This document shows positions 1 to 8,803 of a DNA stretch of 64,000 nucleotides, one piece after another. Position 1 is the stretch's first letter. Every line of letters starts with the position of its first letter. Below the pieces are notes generated by a model. It had not been told where the DNA came from. It ran no database searches and saw only the letters and a list, made by a program, of their open reading frames with translations. The stretch is from the NCBI GenBank assembly GCA_036337715.1, contig JAYZDS010000004.1:62001-126000 (forward strand), read 5' to 3'. Origin of the DNA: JAURNZ01 sp036337715 (GTDB lineage Bacteria > Pseudomonadota > Gammaproteobacteria > Comchoanobacterales > Comchoanobacteraceae). Made by a program: the position numbers and the translations under genes.

Positions 1-1824
1 CTCATCTTGGTTTAACTTTTCTTTACTAGACTTACAATTAGCGCTATTTACATAGTCCAGTACTTTTAGTACATTTTCGATTTTAATGCTTTGCTCTCGT
101 TTCTCAATGACGTTTTTTGTTTTTTTATCATCATTGTTTCCAATATAACCTTTTAACTGAAATAAATCTTCTTTGTCTGTTGGATAAGTTGGATATCCAA
201 GCCAACCTTTTCTTGTTAAAATATCGTTATCTAGGACATTTCGGAAATCCTGTATTTGTATTAGTTCGTTAACCCCATCATTAGCATATACACCTGTTGT
301 AGTAACAAAATCTAAAACCGGTTTTATATCTTCTTCATCTGTTTGGATATGAAATATTGGAAATTCTTTTTTATTGTCTAATTTAGATTCAAGCAAGCAC
401 TTTGGTACGAAATTGAAATTGGCTTCCTGCATAAAAGCTTTGATGACATGTGAATCAATGCCATTGGGTTGTATTTCTTCAATGCCTTCTATTTTTTTTT
501 GAAAAAGAGGGTCAAGTGCGTTAGTAAATGCTTCTTTAAAATTGCCATCTTCTTTAAATTGGTCGAACTTGTCATCGTTCATTAATTTATACATGATTTT
601 TTCTTTTCTAAGTTCATTCCAATTGCGTTCAACCTTAGCCTTTGCCTCATTATTCTCAGCTTTACCTATTTCTGCAAGTAACGCTTTGCGGCTTTTAAGC
701 GGTTGACCAGGATCATTAGCGCCAATTGTTACACCATCAGTGTTAACTAAAGCAGCAGCATCATCAACTTCTTTAATTGCTTCATATATAAGACTAAAAA
801 AACCTTTTGCATCCATCGGCGATGAAAGATTCTCCAATTTATATATGGTATTGGTCATTCTATGATATGAAATGGCCACCTCTGCTGTCGCTAGTTGAAT
901 AAATGCATCATCTGGATTCATAGGAGTTTCCAAGAATAGATATTGTTTTAGGTCAATGCCATCAACATTCAAGGCTCCTCTATTAACGCTTAATGTGGTG
1001 GGAATTGCATTATTATAAACATACTCATCATTCTTATCGTATTTAGCTAACGATATACCTTCATAAGTTTTTACGTCCGGTGGGTTGGCGCCCATGGCTG
1101 CAGCTGCTACAAGCATGCCTCTAGCTTGATGTATTTTGGAAGGCGAAAATCGTATTGTCAATCTTGACTCACGCCCCTCATCCTCGACGGCATAAGAAAA
1201 AAGTTGCCCGCATTCTTTTGTTGAAATGGTATGAAGGTATTGTTTACTAAATTTGTAAACAGATTGGTTGTTACCTGATTGTTCTTTTATATACCTTTTA
1301 ATGTCACCGGTTGTTTCTAAACTAGCAACTGTATTATTCTTGACGTGCGAACTTAAGCCATGTTTTTGACCTGTCCCTGCAAAAACTGCCTGACTTAAGA
1401 AATTCATTTGCCAACGGTTAATCAACTTTGATACTTCTTTGACCTCTTCATTGAAGGCTTGGGTAGCCCCAGTAGCTTTGGTATCGCCAGCAGCAGCTTC
1501 AGTATCAGCAGCAGCTTTGGCAGCCAATACTGCGTTAATATATTTCTGAGCATTACCTAACCTTTCCAATTGTTGTGCTTGAATTTTGCCACCATTTCCA
1601 AACATACTATCCTTATATAGGACTATAGTATTTGCTAAATTAAGTGGTTGAGTGTTATTTTTTAGCGGTTCTATTTCTTGTAGTGCTCTAGATTTAGTTT
1701 CATTGTTCTGCTCAGGTTCTTCTGGTTTATTTTCTTCAGGCTTAGAGGGAACAGGTCGCTCTATGGATGCGTTAGGCGATTCAACATCAGGGATATTTGA
1801 ATTATTTTTGTCATCTTCTACCAT
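1..1824 (-). CDS. Hypothetical protein, 3' end cut by window edge
   Basis: The frame is open for 608 codons from an ATG at 1824 to the window edge, so the stop lies outside. An AGAAGGA ribosome site sits about 9 nt upstream and an extended -10 box above that. The N-terminus (residues 1-45) is rich in Pro, Glu, Asp and Asn and looks disordered. Around residues 85-115 there is an Ala/Thr/Glu-rich stretch; the rest is a mixed soluble sequence with no signal peptide or membrane segment that I can see. I do not recognise the family. Its location beside an LPD7-like protein and on a chromosome with Dot/Icm genes makes a secreted substrate conceivable, but that is only inference. Confidence 0.75.
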   Translation of the reverse strand, partial: MVEDDKNNSNIPDVESPNASIERPVPSKPEENKPEEPEQNNETKSRALQEIEPLKNNTQPLNLANTIVLYKDSMFGNGGKIQAQQLERLGNAQKYINAVLAAKAAADTEAAAGDTKATGATQAFNEEVKEVSKLINRWQMNFLSQAVFAGTGQKHGLSSHVKNNTVASLETTGDIKRYIKEQSGNNQSVYKFSKQYLHTISTKECGQLFSYAVEDEGRESRLTIRFSPSKIHQARGMLVAAAAMGANPPDVKTYEGISLAKYDKNDEYVYNNAIPTTLSVNRGALNVDGIDLKQYLFLETPMNPDDAFIQLATAEVAISYHRMTNTIYKLENLSSPMDAKGFFSLIYEAIKEVDDAAALVNTDGVTIGANDPGQPLKSRKALLAEIGKAENNEAKAKVERNWNELRKEKIMYKLMNDDKFDQFKEDGNFKEAFTNALDPLFQKKIEGIEEIQPNGIDSHVIKAFMQEANFNFVPKCLLESKLDNKKEFPIFHIQTDEEDIKPVLDFVTTTGVYANDGVNELIQIQDFRNVLDNDILTRKGWLGYPTYPTDKEDLFQLKGYIGNNDDKKTKNVIEKREQSIKIENVLKVLDYVNSANCKSSKEKLNQDE

Positions 1825-1856
1825 ATCTAATATTCCTTCTTATTATCCACAAGAAT

Positions 1857-1865
1857 ATTATAGCA
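1857..1865 (-). promoter_or_regulatory. Extended -10 promoter for the edge-cut gene
   Basis: On the minus strand the sequence reads TGCTATAAT, a perfect extended -10 (TGnTATAAT). Initiation about 7 nt downstream would give a leader of roughly 25 nt that contains the AGAAGGA ribosome site. No good -35 hexamer is visible, which fits an extended -10 promoter. Confidence 0.45.
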
Positions 1866-1915
1866 TATGCTAGGCAGACAGGTGTTTTATTGTTAAATAT
1901 ATTGAATTATTTCAA

Positions 1916-2563
1916 CTACTTATCTTCTTCAGATTGGTCTTCGAAATTAGTAATTTCTGGGAAATCAAATGGCACTACGTCGTCATTATTTTCATCGCCA
2001 CCACTGGATGAACTAAGAATTAAAGATGCATCAAAAGATGGTTGTCTTTGATCATAGGCTTGCAGGAGTGATTCGGAGCGGTTGTAGCGTCCCATTGCGT
2101 CATTTTCATCATTTGGCTCATAACCTTCACAAGTCAGGCCATTGGTACGACACATAGCCCACATACACCATTTCATGAGCTCAGAGCCCTCAATGATTTT
2201 CACACCTGTCCAACCCTGCTCTAATACCATGAGTACAACCTCACCAGCTGTTTTAAAACATTGTGTTGACATATTTCTATCTGACGGTGGCACCGGGATG
2301 TCACTGGATGGGTTAAAGCACATTTCTTTGTCCAGTGCACCTGATTCATAAGGATCATAAGGGGAACATGCGACGGTTGCTGGCGTCAATTCATCCTCAG
2401 GCCAATATTTAACTAACCAACCAGTGATGGATATGTTTTTTGTATATTTATCAAAAAATACATCTGCATCAACTGGTTTAGTCCCAAGAGACACTAGCCT
2501 AATAAATGGATAACGTTGCTCTCTTAGAAAATGTATGCCAGCTTCTTGGCTTTTGGTTGACAC
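1916..2563 (-). CDS. LPD7-like domain protein
   Basis: A 215-residue soluble protein starting at GTG 2563 with an AAGGAG site 7 nt upstream. Residues about 105-150 run from a Phe-Lys-Thr-Ala helix through GWTGVKIIEGSELMKW to GLTCEGYEP. This layout (helix, GWtgI-G-s-eF-r-W, Gl-v-GYeP) resembles the large polyvalent-protein-associated domain 7 (LPD7), found in relaxase-linked and mobile-element proteins and in Coxiella/Legionella proteins. The C-terminus is Ser/Asp/Glu-rich and probably disordered. No relaxase or conjugation gene is next to it. The assignment rests on recalled motif shape, so the function is unknown. Confidence 0.7.
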   Translation of the reverse strand: MSTKSQEAGIHFLREQRYPFIRLVSLGTKPVDADVFFDKYTKNISITGWLVKYWPEDELTPATVACSPYDPYESGALDKEMCFNPSSDIPVPPSDRNMSTQCFKTAGEVVLMVLEQGWTGVKIIEGSELMKWCMWAMCRTNGLTCEGYEPNDENDAMGRYNRSESLLQAYDQRQPSFDASLILSSSSGGDENNDDVVPFDFPEITNFEDQSEEDK

Positions 2564-2657
2564 AATAAACTCCTTTTGATTGATATACCTTTATAATAGA
2601 CAGGATCATGATTGATTTCCACAAAAAAATGTGTTTTCTATTGGAACTGCTTTGGGG

Positions 2658-2663
2658 TATACT
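2658..2663 (+). promoter_or_regulatory. -10 box of the xseB operon
   Basis: TATACT lies 6 nt before the ATG of xseB, so transcription would begin at or next to the start codon. The -35 region is poor (TTTCTA at 17 bp spacing). No Shine-Dalgarno sequence precedes the ATG. Confidence 0.35.
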
Positions 2664-2669
2664 ATAGGT

Positions 2670-2894
2670 ATGAGTAAAGACACTAGCACTTTTGAAGATC
2701 AACTCAATAAACTAAACGACATTGTAAATGCCCTAGAGGTAGGCGAGCTTTCTTTAGACGAATCGCTCAAACAATATGAAGCAGGCGTTCGTCTTGTACA
2801 AGTTTGTCAACAAAAGCTTAATAGTGCACAACAACAAATAGAAATACTTAAAGATAAAGGGACTGAACCCTTTGATGTAGATGATTCAGCTTAA
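2670..2894 (+). CDS. xseB: Exodeoxyribonuclease VII small subunit
   Basis: A 74-residue helical protein matching XseB, which packs on XseA to form the nuclease that degrades single-stranded DNA to acid-soluble oligonucleotides. The family hallmarks are FEDQLNKLNDIVNALEVGEL near the N-terminus and LDESLKQYEAGVRLVQVCQQ in the middle. An in-frame GTG at 2631 would add 13 residues unlike the family, so the ATG at 2670 is chosen. It overlaps ispA by 14 nt, the common xseB-ispA arrangement; dxs does not follow here. xseA is not in the window. Confidence 0.93.
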   Translation: MSKDTSTFEDQLNKLNDIVNALEVGELSLDESLKQYEAGVRLVQVCQQKLNSAQQQIEILKDKGTEPFDVDDSA

Positions 2895-3711
2895 CTTTGA
2901 AAAAGACTTATTACCGTATTTAAGCCCAAACCTAATCAGTGAACCACGTTTATTGTTTAAAGCAATGATGCACTTATTAAAGGCACCAAGTAAGCTTTTT
3001 CGGCCAAAACTTTTACTTGCTACCCACCAATCGTTTAAGCCATTAAGTCCTATAGCCTATCAAGCAGCTCTTGCACTGGAATGTATCCATACATTTTCAC
3101 TGGTTCATGATGACCTACCTGATATGGATGATGCAGATCAACGTAGGCACCAACCATCGGTTCATAAGGTTTATGGGAATGCACAAGCCATCTTAGCTGG
3201 AGATGCCCTATTTAACTTAGGCATTGAAATTCTTGCGCATGCAGATGGATCTGCTAAACAATGTCTTCATATGATTCAAACATTATCACGGGCCATTGGC
3301 CATGAAGGGATGACCCTTGGTCAAAGCCTAGACATTCAAATACCCAATAACACACAAGCTTTACTTGAATGCTACCAACTCAAAACCGGCGCTTTAATCG
3401 AATCTTCGTGCCTACTAGGTGCAATCAGTGCAGACATCAATGATGACGAAACACTCACATTGGTTGGCAATATTGGTAAACATATTGGTATCTATTTTCA
3501 AGCTGAAGACGACCTTTTTGATTATAATCAAGCCTGTTTGGGTAAAACCAAACAACCGAATACAGCCAACTTAGTTCATCACATAGGTGAAAAAGCATGT
3601 CATCAATTAATTCAAGAACATCAGGGTAAAACCCTTGAATTGGTTGATAAACTCCCTAACCCAGACCCAATTCATAATTTAGTAAACCATTATTTAGAAA
3701 GACAATGTTAA
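2881..3711 (+). CDS. ispA: Farnesyl diphosphate synthase
   Basis: A 276-residue short-chain prenyl diphosphate synthase that condenses IPP with DMAPP and GPP to make farnesyl diphosphate for undecaprenyl phosphate and quinones. The first Asp-rich motif DDLPDMDD begins at residue 77 and is followed by the expected arginines (QRRH). The second motif, DDLFD at about residue 210, replaces the usual DDILD but keeps the metal-binding aspartates. It overlaps xseB at the 5' end and hemF by 7 nt at the 3' end, so the three genes are probably one transcript. Confidence 0.92.
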   Translation: MIQLNFEKDLLPYLSPNLISEPRLLFKAMMHLLKAPSKLFRPKLLLATHQSFKPLSPIAYQAALALECIHTFSLVHDDLPDMDDADQRRHQPSVHKVYGNAQAILAGDALFNLGIEILAHADGSAKQCLHMIQTLSRAIGHEGMTLGQSLDIQIPNNTQALLECYQLKTGALIESSCLLGAISADINDDETLTLVGNIGKHIGIYFQAEDDLFDYNQACLGKTKQPNTANLVHHIGEKACHQLIQEHQGKTLELVDKLPNPDPIHNLVNHYLERQC

Positions 3712-4598
3712 ACCAAATTAACCAAATACAAACCATTTTCGAAAACATCCAAACTGCCTGGGCTGAGGCTTTTTCTGACGCTCAGTGGCGCTTCGAGCAA
3801 TTTGCACCAAAGCCTAATTACCATAACCAAATCATGACACTAGAGCAGGATACTGTTTTTGAAAAGGCTGGGATTGCATGCTCTACCATCGAAGGACACA
3901 CCCTGCCCCCAGCAGCAACCAAACGTCATCCAGAACTGGCTGGCAAACCTTTTCAAGTCACCGGCATCTCTTTGGTTTTTCATCCCAACAACCCTTTTGT
4001 CCCAAGTGTGCATGCAAACTTACGCTTTTTTCAATCTGGTTCCGTATGGTGGTTTGGTGGGGGTATGGATTTAACCCCTTTCTATCCTAATGAAACTGAT
4101 TGCAAACATTGGCATCAAACCATAAAAGAAGCATGTGACACATTAAACGACACTTATTATAACACATTTAAAGAACAATGTGATGATTATTTTTATTTAA
4201 AACACCGTCAGGAAATGCGCGGCATAGGCGGGATCTTCTTCGATGATTTAAACACCCCTTCTTTCGAAAAATTAAAAGTATGGGTAAACACCCTTGGGGA
4301 AACATTGATTAATGCATACCAACCCATTCTTGCTCGCAATAAAACAATGACATTCACAACCAAACACCGTGCTTTTCAACAACATAGAAGAACAAGGTAT
4401 GCTGAATTTAATTTATTATACGACAGGGGCACAATTTTTGGTCTTCAATATGGTGGACGAATTGAGTCTATCTTAATGTCCATGCCGCCTTCAACGGGCT
4501 GGGCTTATCATATCAACGAGACATTTGTTGAGGATGAAAAAGCGTTGGCACCTTTCTTACAACCCAAAGTTTGGGCATCAAAACAAACAACTGATTAA
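3705..4598 (+). CDS. hemF: Aerobic coproporphyrinogen III oxidase
   Basis: A 297-residue cytoplasmic oxidase using O2 to decarboxylate coproporphyrinogen III to protoporphyrinogen IX in heme synthesis. Family signatures are easy to see: the WWFGGGMDLTPFYP block near residue 115, the KHRQEMRGIGGIFFDD block near residue 165, and RRTRYAEFNLLYDRGTIFGL near the C-terminus. Length is that of the family. It ends on the same 4 bases as the convergent gene downstream. Needing O2, it suggests at least microaerobic growth. Confidence 0.96.
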   Translation: MLNQINQIQTIFENIQTAWAEAFSDAQWRFEQFAPKPNYHNQIMTLEQDTVFEKAGIACSTIEGHTLPPAATKRHPELAGKPFQVTGISLVFHPNNPFVPSVHANLRFFQSGSVWWFGGGMDLTPFYPNETDCKHWHQTIKEACDTLNDTYYNTFKEQCDDYFYLKHRQEMRGIGGIFFDDLNTPSFEKLKVWVNTLGETLINAYQPILARNKTMTFTTKHRAFQQHRRTRYAEFNLLYDRGTIFGLQYGGRIESILMSMPPSTGWAYHINETFVEDEKALAPFLQPKVWASKQTTD

Positions 4599-5296
4599 GT
4601 CTTCTTTTTGATTTGATTCACTGGAATTGCAACCGTACCATCATCAAATTGTTGTTGTACTGTACGATCAGGCCCGTTGTATACCAAACCAACAGTAATG
4701 TCGAAGACAATGGTATTTTTAATAGGTGCCTGCATCAAATCTGGATCTGGCTTGGGCTCAACTTGCCATAACGGATGAGATGCCACATGACCCAAACAAG
4801 ACCAGTCTTCAAAAATGGTTGTTCGTTTATGGTAATCAATGGGTAAAGATTGTCCCTGTAACATGGGTCTTTGCCAACCTGTGGCTGCCAATTGATCACC
4901 AATATCATGAAAGTCTAATACTGTATTAGGCACATCAGTACCCAGGGCTTGATTTAAAACTGGCACACACATAGGCCCCGGTGTCACAAAGATCATAAAG
5001 CCTTTTGAATGCATGCGTAATTTTGACCAAACGGCTTTGGCAACAGGTTCTTGAAATAAATGAATGGGCGGTAGTGTCCAAATGATTAAATCGTATATGG
5101 CTTTATCACCCAATTGATTAAAATCATTAACCGTTTTAATGAGTAAAGCGTCACAAGTTTGGTTACAAGCGGTTTCCCACCATTTTTTTGCATCAGGTTG
5201 ACATTGATCAATGATTAAAATTCGTTCAAAATTAGGCCCTAATAAAGACTTAAATTCTAAAAGGCGTGATGCCATGGTTTGCCATAAGAAATTCAT
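4595..5296 (-). CDS. BioC/SAM-methyltransferase-like protein, degenerate
   Basis: A 233-residue protein with the overall layout of a class I methyltransferase of the BioC/NDUFAF5 type: an early RILIIDQCQPDAKKWW strand, a YDLIIWTLPPIHLF strand around residue 95, and a FHDIGDQLAATGWQRPML segment like the C-terminal region of malonyl-ACP methyltransferase. The glycine-rich SAM motif I (GxGxG) is missing; the equivalent strand reads ILIIDQCQPDA. It may be an inactive or repurposed relative. The start ATG has no strong ribosome site. It converges on hemF with a 4-nt overlap. Confidence 0.6.
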   Translation of the reverse strand: MNFLWQTMASRLLEFKSLLGPNFERILIIDQCQPDAKKWWETACNQTCDALLIKTVNDFNQLGDKAIYDLIIWTLPPIHLFQEPVAKAVWSKLRMHSKGFMIFVTPGPMCVPVLNQALGTDVPNTVLDFHDIGDQLAATGWQRPMLQGQSLPIDYHKRTTIFEDWSCLGHVASHPLWQVEPKPDPDLMQAPIKNTIVFDITVGLVYNGPDRTVQQQFDDGTVAIPVNQIKKKT

Positions 5297-5335
5297 TAGC
5301 TTAGTGTATGAATTATTTTTTAAAAAATCCAGTAC

Positions 5336-6328
5336 TTATACACCGATGCTATATCTACCGGGCCGACTGAAATCAATGGCAACATCATCATTGGCAGGTT
5401 TTTCATCCACTTTTTGATCCGTTGTAAATAATCTCAATGAACCCCAGCTTGAGGGTCTACCTGGTGTTGCAAGTATTTGCGGTTCTTGTTGAGGTTTATT
5501 TAATTTATGTAAGTCAATGTTTTGTGACATCCATTGATCAAGATCAATCCAAGTCTCATTAATATTAGATTTTTTTGAATGATTAAAAAAGTTTAACCAG
5601 TTGCTCATTCCACCCACCAATTGATCTGGGTCTAAATGTCTCAGGTGATTTCTTTCTGTTGAGCTCAAACCTTGGCCATAATGCCATCTGAGTTGAAGGG
5701 AACGCCAAAAACCAGGAACGGACATAACGGTCCAGCGTACACCAACACCTAATAAAATGGCAGTACTAATGCCTAAAATAACATCTTTATTAAGCAATAA
5801 GGCAGCACCACCAAAATTGATAAATAAAGCTAAAAAGATACAAAAAGCTATTGCTGGAACAAACATCCATGGCTGCACTGAAAATGCTATTTTTTCACTC
5901 GACTTTAACTGCTCCATTTCTGGAGATAAAATTTGATCTCTCAAAAAATTAAATGATTTTTGTATATCAAGTAATATGTTTTGTCTTAACTGAAGTTCTA
6001 CCGTACCAGGTTGAAATTTCAAACCATCATTAAAGCATTTTCTTAACCAAGGGTTACTGGATCGCCTTGCAATTTTTGTGACTTGCGAATTCAACTGATT
6101 TTTTAAATCATGGCAAGTGTTGACATGATATTCGTTTGGATCGTTGTATAATAAGGTTGTTTCCATGGCAATGCGATATGCAATAAATGCCTTGAATACT
6201 GGGACTGCATCTGAGTCAGGCTCAAAATTTTGCTCGACCATACTAATGTATTTAGGTGACACTAATTGATATAACCAATCAAATGCTTCTTGTCTTTGGA
6301 TACTTGTTTCTAAATGTTCTTCCATCAT
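5336..6328 (-). CDS. Hypothetical protein with two central membrane segments
   Basis: About 330 residues, starting at tandem ATGs (6328/6325) after AAGGA with 7 nt spacing; a GTG at 6331 is also in frame but too close to that site. Residues 1-145 are soluble and helical, two hydrophobic segments follow at about 153-177 and 182-203, and the C-terminal third is soluble with a basic, Pro-rich end. No family is recognised. It may face the cytoplasm on both sides of a membrane hairpin. Confidence 0.75.
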   Translation of the reverse strand: MMEEHLETSIQRQEAFDWLYQLVSPKYISMVEQNFEPDSDAVPVFKAFIAYRIAMETTLLYNDPNEYHVNTCHDLKNQLNSQVTKIARRSSNPWLRKCFNDGLKFQPGTVELQLRQNILLDIQKSFNFLRDQILSPEMEQLKSSEKIAFSVQPWMFVPAIAFCIFLALFINFGGAALLLNKDVILGISTAILLGVGVRWTVMSVPGFWRSLQLRWHYGQGLSSTERNHLRHLDPDQLVGGMSNWLNFFNHSKKSNINETWIDLDQWMSQNIDLHKLNKPQQEPQILATPGRPSSWGSLRLFTTDQKVDEKPANDDVAIDFSRPGRYSIGV

Positions 6329-6441
6329 CACAATTTCCTTATCGTGGTTTCCCTATATACACACTATAGTTCATATCGATCAACATTTTTGAAAAAACTG
6401 CATTGTGAGCCAATAAAATACATGATATCTTATTGAATAAG

Positions 6442-6651
6442 ATGAAACATTTTTTTATTTACATAATCCGTTTTTATCAAACATTCATATCCCCTATGCT
6501 GGGGAAACGCTGTCGATTTCACCCAACATGCTCTGAATATGCCAAACAAGCTTTTAATGAATTGCCTGTATATCAAGCTTGTTATAAAACTTGTGTGCGT
6601 ATCCTTAAATGTCATCCTTGGAATAAAAGTAATCCTGTAGATCCTTTATGA
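6442..6651 (+). CDS. yidD: Membrane protein insertion efficiency factor YidD
   Basis: About 69 residues from ATG 6442 (a TTG at 6433 adds three). It carries the YidD hallmark: an amphipathic N-terminal helix FFIYIIRFYQTFISPMLGKR followed by CRFHPTCSEYA and a late CHPW motif. YidD sits at the inner membrane and assists YidC-dependent insertion. Its usual rnpA-yidD-yidC neighbours are absent, so the gene has moved out of that cluster. It overlaps the following ygfZ by 4 nt, implying translational coupling. Confidence 0.92.
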   Translation: MKHFFIYIIRFYQTFISPMLGKRCRFHPTCSEYAKQAFNELPVYQACYKTCVRILKCHPWNKSNPVDPL

Positions 6652-7313
6652 AGCAATCCACCTTATCAAACCTTAAACAATTCAGGCTATCTGGCGGTTC
6701 AGAACGTGTGTTAAATAATTTAATCACCAGTGACTTACAAAAAGTAGATGCTAAGTCCCAGTGGAGTGCTTTTTGTAATGTGAATGGTCAGGTCATAACA
6801 ACCACATGGGTATGTAAAGAAGCTAATGATTATTGTTTCACTTGTGACCATTCATTGGTTGATATGTTAATTCAACACATCCAACACCATGCGCTTAGAA
6901 ATCAATTTAAAGTTGAATTTACTGATGAGTCACTTGTTACCATCGCCGTCACTAGCCTTGAAGAAGCCATTACCAATAAGTTTCCAATCATCACTAGTGA
7001 CACCACAGGTCAGTTTATACCGCAAATGCTTGGCATGCAAAACCATCCAGGTGCAATCGATTTTGAAAAAGGCTGCTATTTGGGTCAAGAAATCATCATG
7101 CGCGCTGAACAACTTGGCAAAGTTAAGCGCGGCCTTCGTGTGGGCAGCATCAATCAACGACCTGAAACAGATGTGATCTACGATAAACACAAGAAAGTTT
7201 GTGGCAAACTCATTAATGTCTCTGAACAAAAACCTTATTTATTCAATATGGTAACCAACCAACTGATTGATGAGTTATACCTTGATGATAAACTGATTGA
7301 TTTATTCAGCTGA
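6648..7313 (+). CDS. ygfZ: Folate-binding YgfZ/GcvT-like protein
   Basis: A 221-residue relative of glycine cleavage T protein that in bacteria supports Fe-S enzymes such as MiaB. The diagnostic KGCYLGQE motif, with its conserved Cys, lies at about residue 143, followed by AEQLGKVKRGLR. At 221 residues it is shorter than E. coli YgfZ (about 326), mainly at the N-terminal side and the C-terminal barrel. It is coupled to yidD and converges on lysS with a 12-nt overlap. Confidence 0.85.
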   Translation: MKQSTLSNLKQFRLSGGSERVLNNLITSDLQKVDAKSQWSAFCNVNGQVITTTWVCKEANDYCFTCDHSLVDMLIQHIQHHALRNQFKVEFTDESLVTIAVTSLEEAITNKFPIITSDTTGQFIPQMLGMQNHPGAIDFEKGCYLGQEIIMRAEQLGKVKRGLRVGSINQRPETDVIYDKHKKVCGKLINVSEQKPYLFNMVTNQLIDELYLDDKLIDLFS

Positions 7314-8798
7314 TCCTTTTGGTCGCATTTGTGGAAATAAAATCACTTCTTTAATGCTTATCTGATTTGTAAACAACATCACCAAACGGTCTACACCGAT
7401 ACCCGCACCCGCAGTAGGCGGCAAACCATAAGACAATGCCTCAATATAATCATGATCATAATCCATCGCTTCGCCGTCACCAGCAAGCTTTCTTGCCATT
7501 TGTGCTTCAAAACGTTTGGCCTGATCTTCTGGATCATTTAATTCGTTAAACCCATTAGCAAGCTCTCTACCACCAATGAAAAGTTCAAAACGATCAACCA
7601 GTTCAGGTTCATCATCACAGCACCTTGCTAATGGCGATACAGTTTTGGGATAAAGCGTAATGAAAGTTGGTTCAATGAGATTGCTTTCAACAGTTTTCTC
7701 AAATAAATGATATTGTAAGGCACCCCAATCATCTTCATCAGTATAAGTAATGTCATTTTTATCACAATAATTTCTGAGGTAAGCTTGATCTCTCATCTTT
7801 TCAGATTCAAGCCCTGGGTTATAGTCCAAAACAGCCTGGGTTAACGTGATGCGTTTGAATGGTTTTGAAAGATCATAAGTATGATCATCAATTTGAATTT
7901 CATGCGAACCTAAAGCATCGCTAGCAATTGATTGAATAAGCGATTCAATCATCTCCATTAGATGATTATAATTTGCATAGGCTTCATAAAATTCGCATGA
8001 AGTAAATTCAGGGTTGTGACGGGTGGACAAACCTTCGTTACGGAAACATCGATTAATTTCAAAAACACGATCAAAGCCACCAACGATTAAACGCTTTAAA
8101 TGTAATTCAGGGGCAATCCTTAGAAATAATGGTAAATCCAATGCATTGTGGTGTGTATTAAATGGTAACGCAGTTGCTCCCCCACTGATTTGATGTAACA
8201 TAGGCGTTTCTACTTCCATATAATCTTGTTCGGTAAAGAAACGTCTCATTAAATGAATGACTTGTGATCTGACTTTAAAAACTTTCCTTGATTCTTCATT
8301 AACCATGATATCAAGGTATCTTTGTCTAAATCTTAATTCATTGTCTTGTAACCCATGAAATTTATCTGGCATTGCATAAAGACACTTGGACAATAAACGC
8401 AAATGATTCACTTCAATGGTTAGCTCGCCTTTTTTTGTTTTAAATAACTTGCCTTTGACTTCAATGATATCGCCAAGATCAAAGTGTTTAAAAGCATTGT
8501 AATCATCTTCACCAATCGCATCCTTCGTCACGTACAATTGAATTTGTCCTGAACGGTCTTGGATGTGAGTGAAGCTTGCCTTACCCATGATGCGTCGCGT
8601 CATCATCCGACCGCACACACTGATGGTATCCTCTGGTAATGTATCTAAGTTTTGATAGGTATCTAATAGGTCTTGTGCCACATGCGTTGGCATTATTGAC
8701 ATTGGATAGGCGCAATCGTCTTCACGCCACGCTTTTAATTTTTCCATCCGAATTAAATGTTGATCTCTTTGATCATTACTATGATTATCATCTTTCAT
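7302..8798 (-). CDS. lysS: Lysyl-tRNA synthetase, class II
   Basis: A 498-residue class II synthetase charging tRNA-Lys. It has an N-terminal OB-fold anticodon domain (about residues 55-150), motif 2 (FRNEGLSTRHNPEFTSCEFY, about 250-270) and motif 3 (GAGIGVDRLVMLF) near the C-terminus. Start ATG has GAGGGA 8 nt upstream. It follows prfB after 5 nt, as in many proteobacteria, and a tRNA-Lys gene stands upstream of prfB, so the enzyme and its substrate tRNA may share a transcript. Confidence 0.97.
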   Translation of the reverse strand: MKDDNHSNDQRDQHLIRMEKLKAWREDDCAYPMSIMPTHVAQDLLDTYQNLDTLPEDTISVCGRMMTRRIMGKASFTHIQDRSGQIQLYVTKDAIGEDDYNAFKHFDLGDIIEVKGKLFKTKKGELTIEVNHLRLLSKCLYAMPDKFHGLQDNELRFRQRYLDIMVNEESRKVFKVRSQVIHLMRRFFTEQDYMEVETPMLHQISGGATALPFNTHHNALDLPLFLRIAPELHLKRLIVGGFDRVFEINRCFRNEGLSTRHNPEFTSCEFYEAYANYNHLMEMIESLIQSIASDALGSHEIQIDDHTYDLSKPFKRITLTQAVLDYNPGLESEKMRDQAYLRNYCDKNDITYTDEDDWGALQYHLFEKTVESNLIEPTFITLYPKTVSPLARCCDDEPELVDRFELFIGGRELANGFNELNDPEDQAKRFEAQMARKLAGDGEAMDYDHDYIEALSYGLPPTAGAGIGVDRLVMLFTNQISIKEVILFPQMRPKGSAE

Positions 8799-8803
8799 GG
8801 ATT

